Shown in pieces: positions 1 to 9,003 of a stretch of DNA of 34,631 nt. The notes under the pieces were generated by a model that did not search any database, had not been told where the DNA came from, and saw only the letters and a program-made list of their open reading frames with translations. Source of the stretch: Pseudomonadota bacterium (lineage in GTDB: Bacteria > Pseudomonadota > Gammaproteobacteria > Pseudomonadales > Moraxellaceae); contig JAJZUM010000007.1 of the NCBI GenBank assembly GCA_021848605.1, positions 1 to 34,631 of the forward strand, in the 5' to 3' direction. The position numbers were made by a program, and so were the translations under genes. The first letter of the stretch is position 1. Each line of letters starts with the position of its first letter.

Positions 1-23
1 CTATGGCAAACCAAATCTTCATT

Positions 24-1427
24 TCAGGGTGAGTTTTGTTCAGGGGCAACATTGGAAGGCAAGTCAGCTGGATCGCTTGCATCATCAGGACTCGTACTGT
101 TTGGAGAGTTTAAAGCCATCATACTCTTGCCATCCATCTGCAGAGTTTTCAAAACCATTTCAAATCGTCGTCCGGAACTGTCTGGACCAGCCATTTTGAC
201 GGGCAGGTTATTCAGGTCGGGTGCCAGCCAGGCATCATAACCTGTCTGAATTTTGCTATCCCCCACCATTTGTCGGGCTCCCTGCAAATGATAGGTACGA
301 ATCCGGCCAGCTGGAAGTTGTAATAACTCCTCACCCAGCAACTGAAAACGAAGATCGTAAAGACTGGTACCGTTGCTGACCGTCATGTCCATATGTTCAT
401 GACCTGAGAAAACCAGGGCCAGATCGTACGCAAAACTGAACATATCCTGAGTGCCATCAACAAAACTCATTGTTTTTTCCTTGCCGGTACGTCCCTGGAT
501 CAAGGTGTGATCTGCATAAGAGAAGTGGGCAGTAATACGAGGCTTGTGATTGAGCAAAACATCAAACTGGTCAGGAAGCAGTCCTTGTTCGCTGATACGC
601 CCGGCACTCAGGATTTCAGCATGAAATCCGAATTTATGTGCCTTGAGGTCAAGGGTGTAGTGATGGCCATCGATATGCCAGTGTTCTTCGGCGTTGACGC
701 CAACCGGTATAGCAAGACCGACATTGATCCGATACAGAGCTACCAGATCGTGAGGGAACTCGTGATCGTTCGAGGTTGGAGGCTTGATCGGTGATTCGGG
801 TGCAGGCGAGCTGCTTTTTGTGGTGCTTTGGTCGGCTGTAATTTTTGCTGGAGAGGACGTTGGTGTTGTTGCTTGGGATCGTGTCGTTGATGCGTCCGGT
901 GCAGTCGTGGAAGCAGCAACCGGTATCAGGGAAGATGCCAGCGAGGTATTGCTGGCCGTGGGTGCAACAGGATTTGAGGCTTGTACAGGAGCATTTGTCG
1001 CAAGGGTATCCTTTTTGATCTCAGCTGCCTTGTTTTGGGCAGTCAGTGTTTTGGGGGGGTGATGCTTGTGTCTTTTATGCACAAGCCTTTTTTTGAGTTG
1101 GACCGTTGCGATTGTTTTGGACGTTGAGGCTGCAGAAGGACGAGCGACAGGTTCTATTGGCCGTGCAGGCGTACTGAGCCAGTGGATATGCAGGTATAAC
1201 GGCCCGGCAGGCTTGTCGGCGTCATCACCAAGGTGGAGATGTACTTTTGGAACTTTTCCACCCTTGTGTCGGCTCAGAACGTCATTGGCGCTGTTGCGAT
1301 CCGGTTCAAGGTTCAGGTCAGTCAAATAAGGATAGAAAAACAACAGGCCATGAGCAAAAAAAGCAAAGCAAACCGCCCCCAGCAGGGGGCGGCGATACCA
1401 CGGTCTGGATTCAGGACGCCAGTTCAC
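24..1427 (-). CDS. DUF3108 domain envelope protein
   Basis: The 467-residue protein begins with a basic segment and one hydrophobic helix (about residues 14-33), so it is probably anchored in the inner membrane with the rest in the periplasm. Residues about 85-225 are a low-complexity stretch rich in Pro, Thr, Ser and Ala, with a Lys/His-rich patch ([10 protein letters not shown]) near 118. The C-terminal half, about 228-430, is a beta-rich domain resembling DUF3108, with the typical run of strands and a [16 protein letters not shown] segment. The start is GTG and overlaps the 3' end of hemL by 17 bases, so the two are probably translated together. The family's biochemical role is not established; an envelope role is inferred from the N-terminus. 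The long linker is unusual for the family, and the protein tail is also polar and Ser/Pro rich. Confidence 0.75.
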   Translation of the reverse strand: MNWRPESRPWYRRPLLGAVCFAFFAHGLLFFYPYLTDLNLEPDRNSANDVLSRHKGGKVPKVHLHLGDDADKPAGPLYLHIHWLSTPARPIEPVARPSAASTSKTIATVQLKKRLVHKRHKHHPPKTLTAQNKAAEIKKDTLATNAPVQASNPVAPTASNTSLASSLIPVAASTTAPDASTTRSQATTPTSSPAKITADQSTTKSSSPAPESPIKPPTSNDHEFPHDLVALYRINVGLAIPVGVNAEEHWHIDGHHYTLDLKAHKFGFHAEILSAGRISEQGLLPDQFDVLLNHKPRITAHFSYADHTLIQGRTGKEKTMSFVDGTQDMFSFAYDLALVFSGHEHMDMTVSNGTSLYDLRFQLLGEELLQLPAGRIRTYHLQGARQMVGDSKIQTGYDAWLAPDLNNLPVKMAGPDSSGRRFEMVLKTLQMDGKSMMALNSPNSTSPDDASDPADLPSNVAPEQNSP

Positions 1428-2694
1428 GGAAGGCCCGATCAGCAGCAGCCAGAGTCAGGTCGATCTCATGCTGGGTATGGGCGGAGGAGATGAATCCGGC
1501 TTCAAAAGCTGAGGGCGCCAGATAAACACCTGATTGCAGCATGCTGTGAAAAAAGCGCTTGAACAGGTCTACACGGCTGGCCATGATGTCCTCATAGCTC
1601 TCGATGGGATGCCGGTCGTTGAAGTAAAGACCAAACATGGCGCCTGCCTGAGTGGTGCTGAAAGGAATGCCGTTGGCATCGGCGCGAACCTGTAGTCCCT
1701 CCAACAAGGATGTCAGTTTTGCCTCCAGTTCCTGGTAGAAGCCAGGTGCCTGGATGAGTTCAAGCATGACGAGACCAGCACGCATGGCTAGAGGGTTTCC
1801 AGAGAGCGTTCCAGCCTGATACACGGGTCCAAGTGGGGCAAGCTGCTGCATGATATCTCTGCGGCCTCCAAAGACACCTACAGGTAGTCCAGCACCGATG
1901 ATTTTGCCCAAGGTCGTCAAGTCCGGTTCGATACCGTACAGACTTTGGGCACCGCCCAAGGCAACTCTAAAACCCGTCATGACTTCATCAAAAATCAGTA
2001 GACTGCCGTATTGGCTGCACAGTTGACGCAGACCCTGCAGAAATCCAGCATGAGGAGGCAAACAGTTCATATTGCCGGCCACCGGTTCAACGATCACTGC
2101 AGCAACGCGTTCACCTTGTTCGGCGAAGACGTGCCCGATGGCATCCAGTTGGTTGTAAGGCAGAGTCAGTGTGTGGCGAGCCAGATCGGCCGGAACCCCG
2201 GGTGAGGTGGGAACGCCTAGGGTCAGCATACCAGATCCTGCCTTAACCAGGAGCGAGTCGGCATGACCGTGGTAGCCTCCCTCAAATTTGATCAGTAGGT
2301 CGCGCCCGGTAAAACCGCGCGCTAGCCGGATGGCGCTCATGGTTGCTTCAGTGCCGGAACTGACCATGCGCATCATCTGCATGGATGGCATCAGTTTGCG
2401 AATGGCTTCGGCCATCAAAACTTCCCAGATGGTCGGTGCCCCAAACGAGACACCGGTCTGGGCAGATTCCTGGAGCACTTCAACAATGCGTGGATGACTA
2501 TGCCCGAGAATCATCGGTCCCCATGAGCCAACATAATCAATATAGGATCGACCTTCGATATCGGTCAGCCATGCGCCTTTGGCTGATTGCATGAAAACCG
2601 GGGTGCCGCCAACGCCACGAAACGCCCGTACGGGTGAGTTGACTCCGCCCGGAAGTACGTCACTGGCGCGTTCAAACCAATCGTGTGAGTTCAT
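1411..2694 (-). CDS. hemL: Glutamate-1-semialdehyde 2,1-aminomutase
   Basis: This PLP enzyme converts glutamate-1-semialdehyde to 5-aminolevulinate, the second step of the C5 route to heme; the first enzyme, HemA, is encoded at 18319. The protein starts [10 protein letters not shown] and has the family hallmarks: [13 protein letters not shown] near residue 15, [15 protein letters not shown] near 112, [10 protein letters not shown] near 137, [10 protein letters not shown] near 235 and the PLP lysine in [14 protein letters not shown] (K264). At 427 residues the length is normal. I chose ATG 2694 because it aligns with the family start; an in-frame TTG at 2712, only 2 bases after AAGGGG, is possible and adds six residues. 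The gene lies 90 bp downstream of thiE and overlaps the DUF3108 gene. Confidence 0.95.
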   Translation of the reverse strand: MNSHDWFERASDVLPGGVNSPVRAFRGVGGTPVFMQSAKGAWLTDIEGRSYIDYVGSWGPMILGHSHPRIVEVLQESAQTGVSFGAPTIWEVLMAEAIRKLMPSMQMMRMVSSGTEATMSAIRLARGFTGRDLLIKFEGGYHGHADSLLVKAGSGMLTLGVPTSPGVPADLARHTLTLPYNQLDAIGHVFAEQGERVAAVIVEPVAGNMNCLPPHAGFLQGLRQLCSQYGSLLIFDEVMTGFRVALGGAQSLYGIEPDLTTLGKIIGAGLPVGVFGGRRDIMQQLAPLGPVYQAGTLSGNPLAMRAGLVMLELIQAPGFYQELEAKLTSLLEGLQVRADANGIPFSTTQAGAMFGLYFNDRHPIESYEDIMASRVDLFKRFFHSMLQSGVYLAPSAFEAGFISSAHTQHEIDLTLAAADRAFRELAS

Positions 2695-2801
2695 GGTTGT
2701 TTCACTGAACAAAGCCCCTTCAGGCCGACCATCCCTTGCAGGGAACAGGGTCTGGTTCCACGTTCAGTATCTCCTTTAAAATGTCCCTGAAGTTGAAGAT
2801 G

Positions 2802-3449
2802 TCATTTTTTAGATCCGAAGGTCGTCTGGATGCACTGAATCTGTTGCAGCCAGTTTCGGGTTGTTTCTCCGATGTCTGCCACATCAAACAGACCTTGAAC
2901 CACTGCCAGTGCATCTGCCCCTGCTTCCAGAACTGTCTGGCAATTTTGCAAGGTCAGGCCACCGATAGCAACGACGGGTTTGCCGTATAGTTTAACGGCA
3001 GCAAAGATATTGAGCGATACCTGAATCGCATGGGGCTTGGTTCTTGAGGGAAAAACAGCACCAAACGCCAGATAATCGGCATACAGAGCCGCTTTTTCAG
3101 CGAGCCTGATGTCGTTGTGGCACGTGGCCCCGAGGATATACTCTGTACCGAGGCGTTGACGGGCTTGCTCAAGGTCTCCGTCGCCGCGACCAAGATGGAC
3201 GCCATCGGCCCCGACATTCAGGCAAAGGTCCACAGAATCATTGATGATCAGGGTTGCGCCTGCAGCTTTGGTCATGTCGCGCAATTTCAGGGCTCGCCGT
3301 ATTTTTTGTTCCGGCGATGAGGTCTTGTCGCGGTACTGCAACCAGCGCAGTCCGTTGTTTAAGGCTTGCACCACATCGTCGAACAATTTCGGGTCGCTTG
3401 ATCGCTCAGGGGTAATGCCATAAAGCTGTTGAAATAAAGAGGGTTTCAT
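2802..3449 (-). CDS. thiE: Thiamine-phosphate synthase
   Basis: ThiE joins the pyrimidine (HMP-PP) and thiazole phosphate to make thiamine monophosphate. The 215-residue protein has the TIM-barrel motifs of the family: LQYRDKTSS near residue 37 (pyrophosphate contact), LIINDSVDLCLNVGADGVHLGRGD at about 72-95, GATCHN near 110, YLAFGAVFPSRTK near 126 and VVAIGGLTLQN near 157. The ATG overlaps the thiD stop as ATGA, so expression is coupled to thiD, whose product makes its pyrimidine substrate. The segment before FPSRTK and the region after it agree with active homologues. No riboswitch or thiamine control element was recognised upstream of the cluster. Confidence 0.95.
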   Translation of the reverse strand: MKPSLFQQLYGITPERSSDPKLFDDVVQALNNGLRWLQYRDKTSSPEQKIRRALKLRDMTKAAGATLIINDSVDLCLNVGADGVHLGRGDGDLEQARQRLGTEYILGATCHNDIRLAEKAALYADYLAFGAVFPSRTKPHAIQVSLNIFAAVKLYGKPVVAIGGLTLQNCQTVLEAGADALAVVQGLFDVADIGETTRNWLQQIQCIQTTFGSKK

Positions 3450-4201
3450 TGTTGTCGACCTGGAATCAGTTGGTAATGACCAATGGCAAAGGCGCGACTA
3501 AGACAGTCCTGAGTGTAGTGCAAGGCTTTGGCCGCAACTTCAGCAAGTGTCAGTCCTTGGGCTAGCAGGCAGGCACAGGCTGAGGCAAGGGTACAGCCAC
3601 TGCCATGAAACTCGCCCGGCAGGCGTATGGCTTCGTGTCGATGCATGACGCCTTCAGCGGTAACGAGTTCATTGACAATCATTGCGCCCCGGCGGTGCGC
3701 ACCTTTGATCAGCATGGCTTTCAGGCCGCGGGCAAAAAGCTGATCCATCGATGTGCCGGCACAGATTGCCTGCAGTTCTGGAATATTGGGTGTGAGCAGG
3801 GTTGTATAGGGTAAAAGGGTCAGAAGTGCATCGAGTAGATGGGGCTTTGCCAGTGAACCCTGAAGATTGCCTGCAAGTACGGGATCAAGAATGACAGGGA
3901 CCTGTGGATATTGTTCCAGTAATTCCTTGGCAACGGATACGATGGCTGGATCAGCCAACATGCCCAACTTGAATGCGTTCGGTGTACAGTCATGTAGCAA
4001 GGTGTTCGCTTGCTGGCGAAGCTGTGCTGGATCGACTGCCATGAAATCATGAACGGAACGGGTATCTTGACGGGTGAGTGCTGTAATCAGGCTTATGGCA
4101 TGTCCACCCATGGCCTGGATCGCCTCAATATCGGCTTGGATGCCAGCACCACCTGTTGGGTCATGGCCAGCCATGACCAGCACGATTGGTTTTGGTTTCA
4201 C
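3446..4201 (-). CDS. thiD: Hydroxymethylpyrimidine (phosphate) kinase
   Basis: ThiD phosphorylates HMP to HMP-P and then HMP-PP, the substrate of ThiE encoded next to it. The 251-residue ribokinase-fold protein shows the N-terminal motif MAGHDPTGGAGIQADIE (residues 10-26), FKLGML near 97, VILDPVLAG near 125, TPNIPE near 158, KGAHRRG near 184 and the anion-hole/catalytic GEFHGSGCTLASA near 213. The start is GTG 4201, whose last bases overlap the hemJ stop (GTGA); this fits the family alignment exactly. It is a ThiD-only version with no fused ThiE. Co-transcription with hemJ from the promoter at 4650-4678 is likely. Confidence 0.93.
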   Translation of the reverse strand: MKPKPIVLVMAGHDPTGGAGIQADIEAIQAMGGHAISLITALTRQDTRSVHDFMAVDPAQLRQQANTLLHDCTPNAFKLGMLADPAIVSVAKELLEQYPQVPVILDPVLAGNLQGSLAKPHLLDALLTLLPYTTLLTPNIPELQAICAGTSMDQLFARGLKAMLIKGAHRRGAMIVNELVTAEGVMHRHEAIRLPGEFHGSGCTLASACACLLAQGLTLAEVAAKALHYTQDCLSRAFAIGHYQLIPGRQQ

Positions 4202-4620
4202 AGTGGTTTCAGCACAACCAGCAGCACAATGGCAATAAGGAAAAGTACCGGGATTTCATTAAACCAGCGGTAGAAAACATGGCTATGCCGGTTTTTGTCC
4301 TGGGCAAAGACTTTGACCAGATGCCCACAGTAAAGGTGGTAGCCCAGCAGGAGCATGACCAGACTGATCTTGATATGAACCCAGATTTGTTGTTTGTAGG
4401 CCGACCAATGAGGAATCAACATCGCAAGCCCACAGCCGATTGTGGCCATCATGGCCGGTGACATGATGCCTCGATAAAGTTTTCGCTCCATGACACAGAA
4501 GCGTTCTTTACCCGGGGTATCTTCGGTCATGGCGTGGTAGACAAACAGACGAGGAAGATAGAACAAACCAGCAAACCAGCTGACAACCGCCATGATATGA
4601 AATGCTTTCCAGTAGAGCAT
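4198..4620 (-). CDS. hemJ: Protoporphyrinogen IX oxidase, HemJ type
   Basis: HemJ is the membrane protein that oxidises protoporphyrinogen IX to protoporphyrin IX in bacteria lacking HemY or HemG. The 140-residue product has four predicted membrane helices and the family features: WKAFHIMAVVSWFAGLFYLPRLF at the N-terminus (conserved His8), an ERKLYRGIMSPAM segment in the middle, WVHIKISLVMLLLGYH and the late RWFNEIPVLFLI. Length matches the UPF0093/HemJ family. The gene is first in a minus-strand series hemJ-thiD-thiE-hemL-DUF3108. A good promoter lies about 30 bp upstream and AGGAAG is a plausible ribosome site 9 bases before the ATG. It is divergent from the hybrid kinase gene. Confidence 0.9.
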   Translation of the reverse strand: MLYWKAFHIMAVVSWFAGLFYLPRLFVYHAMTEDTPGKERFCVMERKLYRGIMSPAMMATIGCGLAMLIPHWSAYKQQIWVHIKISLVMLLLGYHLYCGHLVKVFAQDKNRHSHVFYRWFNEIPVLFLIAIVLLVVLKPL

Positions 4621-4649
4621 GATTCTAAGCTTCCTGATGATTTACGACT

Positions 4650-4678
4650 ATTATGGAGGAGAACAGCGATGCTGTGAA
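4650..4678 (-). promoter_or_regulatory. Putative sigma70 promoter for hemJ-thiD-thiE
   Basis: On the minus strand TTCACA (5 of 6 to consensus) and CATAAT (5 of 6) are separated by exactly 17 bp. The predicted transcription start is about 20-25 bases before the hemJ ATG. The element sits in the 88-bp divergent gap between hemJ and the hybrid kinase gene. Confidence 0.6.
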
Positions 4679-4708
4679 CCAACAAGCCTGTATCTTCCGG
4701 AGGATTCA

Positions 4709-7480
4709 GTGGACAATTTTTGGGAAACTGATCTGTCTGAGCTGATTCCCGGTTGTCATTTTGTCTATGACTTAGGTCATGAAGTGGGCTGGCAGCGTTT
4801 GATCGATCAGCCGGGTGAGCGTGTGGTTTTGTACCACGATGCTCGGCCCGTGCAGCTTGGCTATGGTGTTCAAGCACTGACCGGATATCCGGCCACGACC
4901 TTTACAGAAGGAAATGTTCTTTCCTTTGGCAGTCTTATTCACCGTGAAGATCGCCCTGGAATTCTGGAATCGATGCGTCGGGCTGAGCACGATCACCCGG
5001 TGTGGGAGGTGGAATACCGGCTACGCAGTAGTGGTTCTGGTGTGCGCTGGATGCGCGAGCGTGGTCGCATGTTGTACCGTTCAGGCCACTGTGTCGTCGA
5101 TGGCTGGGTTCAGGATATCAGTAACCAGCGTCATGCCGAAGAAAGTGAATGGGTCTATCGTCGGCTGGTTGCCGAGACAGGAATGGGATATCTGGCCCTG
5201 GATGAACGAGGTATTGTGCTCAGTTGCAATGAACCCTTTCGTGCGATGCTGGAACTGCCTGAGTCTCAAAATGTTCGGGGGCTTTCAGTTTATACCTGGG
5301 TGCAGGAAAACAATCGTGAGGTTATGGCCCGAGTGTTGCTTCAAGCTGTTCGACAGCGAGCAGTTCGAGACGTTGATGTTGAAATACGCAGTCAATCGGG
5401 GCAGGTGTTGATGCTAAGTCTCAATGCCGCATCAACATCGGATGGTATGGCAACACGGATTCATCTCCTGGTCAGCAACGTCACCACACGACGACGTGAG
5501 CAGCGTGAATTGACGCAGAACAGAGATCTGCTGGCCGAGTCACAACGAATTGCCGGGCTTGGTTTCTGGGTTGAGGATGTTCGGGAACAGCCGGGCCTTT
5601 TCTGGTCCACCGAATTGCTGGAGATGCTGGAATTGGAGGGTGTTGAGGCCCAGCCGGCCGAGTCGCTCTTCCTGGAGCGGATTTCCCCGGAAGATCGATC
5701 CCGTTTTCTGGCTTTCTGGGCAAAGGCACGTCAGGAACAGGAGTCCTGCTCTCTGGAATTTGGGCTTGAACTCCCGAGTGGTGCGAAGCGTATTGTTCGT
5801 TGTTTTATCCGTTTTGAGCATATCGGCAGGCTATTGCTGCGTATGATCGGAGTGGTACAGGATATGACTGCATACCGGCAGGCTGAATGGGCGGTAAGGC
5901 AGTCGGAGCAACGTTATCGGGCCTTGTTTGAAACCAGCATTGACGGTATCTGCATCATGACACTCGATCGTCGCATCGAAGATGCCAATCAGGCTTTCTT
6001 ATCAATCGTTGGCTTTGAACTTGCTGAGCTTAAAGGTCGCAAAGAGCAGTCCTTAACGGCAGCCCCGTGGGCGGAACACGATGAACAGGTGGCACAGCAA
6101 CTTGTTGCACAAGGTTCAGTAGATACCTACCGCAAGGCCTATCGTCATCAATCCGGCAGGGATATTCCGGTACGGGTGCGGCAGTGGCTGGTGCGTGATG
6201 AACAGGGTATGCCACGTCATATCATGGCCATGGTACGAGATATCACCGAATTGCAACATGTTGAAAAAGAAAGGACACAGTTGCAAAAAGCGATGCAACA
6301 GGCCCAGAAGATGGAGGCGATTGGGCATCTTGCTGGTGGTATAGCTCATGATTTCAATAACATATTGACAAGTATGCTGGGTTACAACGAATTGGCTGAG
6401 CGACAGGTGACGTTACTGGATAACCCCAGATTGTTGCGTTATGTGCAACAGATTGCGCTGGCAGGTCAAAGGGCACGTGAATTGATTCGTCAGTTGTTGG
6501 TGTTTAGCCGCGGCGGAACGAGTCAGGGCTTGATTCAGGATATAAGTGCCGGCGTTGACGCTGCTGTACGTATGCTCAGACCCATGGTGCCATCGTCAAT
6601 GCGTTTACGGGTGCGAAAAATGTCGGATCTGTCTCCAGTACATATGGATGATGTGCCGCTCCAGCAAGTACTGATGAACCTGGTGATCAATGCCCGTGAT
6701 GCCCAGGAGCAACGGGGTGAAATTCGCATTGAACTGGACGAAGTTATGCTGGAGCAGCAACATTGTGCTTCATGTCATCAGCAATTTAGAGGTCGTTTTG
6801 TTCGCATTGCGGTTCGGGATCGGGGTAAAGGACTGGATGCTTCCTTGCTGGATCGAATCTTTGACCCTTTCTTTACGACCAAGCCTGTGGGGAAGGGGTC
6901 GGGCATGGGGCTATCAGTTGTACACGGTATCGTCCATGAGTTCGGTGGTCATATTCAGGTACAACAGCCAGCGCATCATGATCCCTTATCGCCTGGATGT
7001 GTGTTCAGCATTCTTTTACCCTGTCGGCAAGCGATTGAGCAGGCTGCATTGCCGACTGCATCTGTACCTGCTCAAACAATTCCTCAGGGTAAGCATATTC
7101 TGGTTGTTGAGGATGAACCACAGATAGCGGCCATGCTGGTGGAGCTTCTCGAAGCGCAGGGCTATGATGCCATGATGCGGACTGATCCACTGCAAGCCCT
7201 CAGTGATCTGGCCAATCATCACCAGTCGATTGATTTTCTTCTGACGGATCAGGTTATGCCGGGCATGCTGGGTGCGGATCTGATTCAGCAGGCCCGGCGG
7301 TTAAGACCCCATCTGCCAGTTTTGATGATCAGTGCTCAGGCGGATTTGCTACGCCAACAATGGGGTGAGCACTTGGATTGGCCTGTCATTGCCAAACCAC
7401 TCAATATCGAAGATTTACTGGCCGCTATCTGCTCTGGGCTTGTTCAGCAGCAGGTAGATCATGGCGTTCAGGAAAAGTGA
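4709..7480 (+). CDS. Multi-PAS hybrid sensor histidine kinase with receiver
   Basis: This 923-residue protein has no membrane helix, so it should sense a cytoplasmic signal. It carries about four PAS-type modules (roughly residues 25-135, 150-265, 275-390 and 395-520, the last ending MVRDITELQ). A HisKA domain follows with the phosphoacceptor in GGIAHDFNNIL (His547), then an HATPase domain (NLVINARDA near 660, RDRGKG, FFTTKPVGKGSGMGLS near 727) and a C-terminal receiver (VVEDEP, phosphoacceptor Asp847 in LLTDQVMPG). A CASC pair inside the ATPase domain also occurs in related kinases. I chose GTG 4709 because CGGAGGA lies 5-6 bases upstream; the in-frame ATG at 4619 would overlap the hemJ start and has no such site. 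The next gene, 2 bp away, is a receiver protein that probably takes part in the phosphorelay. The ligand cannot be read from sequence. Confidence 0.9.
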   Translation: MDNFWETDLSELIPGCHFVYDLGHEVGWQRLIDQPGERVVLYHDARPVQLGYGVQALTGYPATTFTEGNVLSFGSLIHREDRPGILESMRRAEHDHPVWEVEYRLRSSGSGVRWMRERGRMLYRSGHCVVDGWVQDISNQRHAEESEWVYRRLVAETGMGYLALDERGIVLSCNEPFRAMLELPESQNVRGLSVYTWVQENNREVMARVLLQAVRQRAVRDVDVEIRSQSGQVLMLSLNAASTSDGMATRIHLLVSNVTTRRREQRELTQNRDLLAESQRIAGLGFWVEDVREQPGLFWSTELLEMLELEGVEAQPAESLFLERISPEDRSRFLAFWAKARQEQESCSLEFGLELPSGAKRIVRCFIRFEHIGRLLLRMIGVVQDMTAYRQAEWAVRQSEQRYRALFETSIDGICIMTLDRRIEDANQAFLSIVGFELAELKGRKEQSLTAAPWAEHDEQVAQQLVAQGSVDTYRKAYRHQSGRDIPVRVRQWLVRDEQGMPRHIMAMVRDITELQHVEKERTQLQKAMQQAQKMEAIGHLAGGIAHDFNNILTSMLGYNELAERQVTLLDNPRLLRYVQQIALAGQRARELIRQLLVFSRGGTSQGLIQDISAGVDAAVRMLRPMVPSSMRLRVRKMSDLSPVHMDDVPLQQVLMNLVINARDAQEQRGEIRIELDEVMLEQQHCASCHQQFRGRFVRIAVRDRGKGLDASLLDRIFDPFFTTKPVGKGSGMGLSVVHGIVHEFGGHIQVQQPAHHDPLSPGCVFSILLPCRQAIEQAALPTASVPAQTIPQGKHILVVEDEPQIAAMLVELLEAQGYDAMMRTDPLQALSDLANHHQSIDFLLTDQVMPGMLGADLIQQARRLRPHLPVLMISAQADLLRQQWGEHLDWPVIAKPLNIEDLLAAICSGLVQQQVDHGVQEK

Positions 7481-7482
7481 TC

Positions 7483-7854
7483 ATGAAAATGCTGATTGTT
7501 GATGATGACCTATTGTTGCTGGAGTTTCTTCAGGATGCCCTGAGCGAGTTTGCCGATTCATTACTGACGGCACAGAATGGTGAAGAGGCGCTACATCTGC
7601 TTCAGGATCACACGCCGGATATTTTGCTGACGGATCTGGTGATGCCTGAGAAGGATGGCATCACGCTCATTGCGACGGTACGTTGCCTTCTTCCTGCTTT
7701 ATACATAGTGGCGATGTCGGGTCGTAGTCGCAATGATCTGGATATTGATACGCTTGAACTGGTTCGTATGCTTGGAGCTGATGCCGTGCTGCACAAGCCC
7801 TTTACGCTTGATGAGTTGCATCAGGTTTTGAGCCCTGGGAGTCAGCGGCATTAG
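7483..7854 (+). CDS. Single-domain response regulator (receiver only)
   Basis: The 123-residue protein is a lone CheY-like receiver: acidic pocket VDDD at residues 6-9, phosphoacceptor Asp51 in ILLTDLVMPEKDG, Ser/Thr-type switch residue in AMSGRS near 78 and the conserved Lys105 in LHKPF. It has no DNA-binding or enzymatic output domain. The ATG is 2 bases after the hybrid kinase stop, with AGGAAAA just upstream, so the two genes form an operon. It may receive phosphate from the kinase or act as a phosphate sink or relay protein; its partner downstream is unknown. Confidence 0.88.
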   Translation: MKMLIVDDDLLLLEFLQDALSEFADSLLTAQNGEEALHLLQDHTPDILLTDLVMPEKDGITLIATVRCLLPALYIVAMSGRSRNDLDIDTLELVRMLGADAVLHKPFTLDELHQVLSPGSQRH

Positions 7855-7901
7855 TCATTCAGGCGTGATAGAATATCGTCTTGATGACGTTAAGATAGGT
7901 T

Positions 7902-8789
7902 ATGGGCATGCAGCAGATTTCATCTGGGCCAGAATTGTCCCGTTCTGAATTCAACAAACTCCAGAAACGTTTGCGCCGGTTGGTTGGGCAAGCCATTGAA
8001 GACTACGGCATGATTGAGGATGGTGATAAGGTGATGGTTTGCCTGTCTGGAGGTAAGGACAGTTATACCATGCTGGATATTCTGTTGAACCTGCAAGTCA
8101 GTGCGCCAATCCGTTTTGAGCTGGTGGCTGTCAATCTGGACCAGAAGCAACCGGGATTTCCAGAGGAAGTCTTGCCGACTTATCTGACCGAGCGAGGAGT
8201 GCCGCATTATATTCTGGAGCGCGATACCTACAGCATCGTTAAACAGCTCACTCCTGAAGGCAAGACGTATTGCAGTATCTGTTCCCGACTGCGCCGGGGC
8301 AATCTCTATGGTTTTGCCCAGCAAATTGGTGCCAATAAAGTGGCTTTGGGGCATCATCGTGATGACATCATGGCCACTTTTTTCCTCAATATGTTTTTTA
8401 ATGGCAAACTGAAGGCGATGCCTCCCAAGCTGCTGAGTGATGATGGCAAGAACATCCTTATTCGGCCGTTGGCTTATTGTAAGGAAGAGGACATCATTCC
8501 CTACGCTCGTCATCGTCAGTTTCCGATCATTCCCTGTAATCTTTGTGGGTCTCAGGAAAATTTGCAGCGTGTTGCGGTACGTAACATGATGAAGGCTTGG
8601 GATCGGGAACATCCACATCGCCTGGACAGTATTTTTACGGCCTTGAGCAGTGTGGCGCCTTCCCAGCTTCTCGATCGTGAACTATTTGACTTTATTGGTC
8701 TTGATCAACAGCGTGCTTCTCAAAATCCTGTCATGGATCCTTCCAGTGGACGTATTGAAACGCTGGATCTCGGGTTGAATTGGGCATAG
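7902..8789 (+). CDS. ttcA: tRNA 2-thiocytidine synthetase
   Basis: TtcA adds sulfur to cytidine 32 of certain tRNAs, using ATP and a 4Fe-4S cluster. The 295-residue protein has the PP-loop SGGKDS at residues 49-54, CSIC (Cys124, Cys127) and CNLC (Cys212, Cys215), plus the family segments [18 protein letters not shown] and [13 protein letters not shown]. Length and Cys spacing agree with the family. The ATG at 7902 is followed by another in-frame ATG two codons later. Spacing of 47 bp from the receiver gene allows co-transcription, though a weak promoter-like TAGAAT lies in the gap. Confidence 0.95.
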   Translation: MGMQQISSGPELSRSEFNKLQKRLRRLVGQAIEDYGMIEDGDKVMVCLSGGKDSYTMLDILLNLQVSAPIRFELVAVNLDQKQPGFPEEVLPTYLTERGVPHYILERDTYSIVKQLTPEGKTYCSICSRLRRGNLYGFAQQIGANKVALGHHRDDIMATFFLNMFFNGKLKAMPPKLLSDDGKNILIRPLAYCKEEDIIPYARHRQFPIIPCNLCGSQENLQRVAVRNMMKAWDREHPHRLDSIFTALSSVAPSQLLDRELFDFIGLDQQRASQNPVMDPSSGRIETLDLGLNWA

Positions 8790-9003
8790 TGACCGGTCAG
8801 ATCGGCGCAGGTATTCACTCATCTTCGATGCACAGCGCTGCTCAGAGGCATCCGCCATCGCGATCAAGAAATCTGTCGTCTCTCGGGTGAGAGCCCGCCT
8901 CTGGCTCGACTGACGAGCCAGATATGCAAGGTCTTACACACCACCGGACCCAGGTTGCAGGAACAGCCCTCCGGTGTGAAAGACAGCCGGTATCGCTCAG
9001 ACA
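8790..9003. other. Intergenic stretch with hairpins, left edge of accessory island
   Basis: The 214 bp between the convergent ttcA and DUF4276 genes hold no supported gene. Three inverted repeats are visible: the perfect palindrome TGACCGGTCA right after the ttcA stop (8790-8799), an 8-bp stem CTGGCTCG/CGAGCCAG with a 5-base loop at 8901-8921, and CACCGGA/TCCGGTG at 8942-8976. None is followed by a clear T-run on either strand, so they are not classic terminators, but they could stop or process the convergent transcripts. The motif GTATTCAC at 8811-8818 recurs at 11141-11148 on the other side of the island. Confidence 0.5.

Noticed and set aside
507-1329. Series of plus-strand open frames opposite the DUF3108 gene
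   Set aside because: They lie antisense to a frame with a clear domain and linker; their sequence is compositionally biased by the Pro/Thr/Ser linker and has no recognisable family.
2720-2914. Minus-strand frame of 64 residues between thiE and hemL
   Set aside because: It mostly overlaps the end of thiE in another frame, has no family features and no good ribosome site.
4619-4708. Longer N-terminus of the hybrid kinase from ATG 4619
   Set aside because: This start overlaps the hemJ start codon and has no ribosome site, while GTG 4709 has a strong one; it would also put the hemJ promoter inside coding sequence.
8901-8921. Intrinsic terminator for ttcA or the DUF4276 operon
   Set aside because: The 8-bp stem is good but no T-run follows on either strand, so it is reported only as a hairpin.
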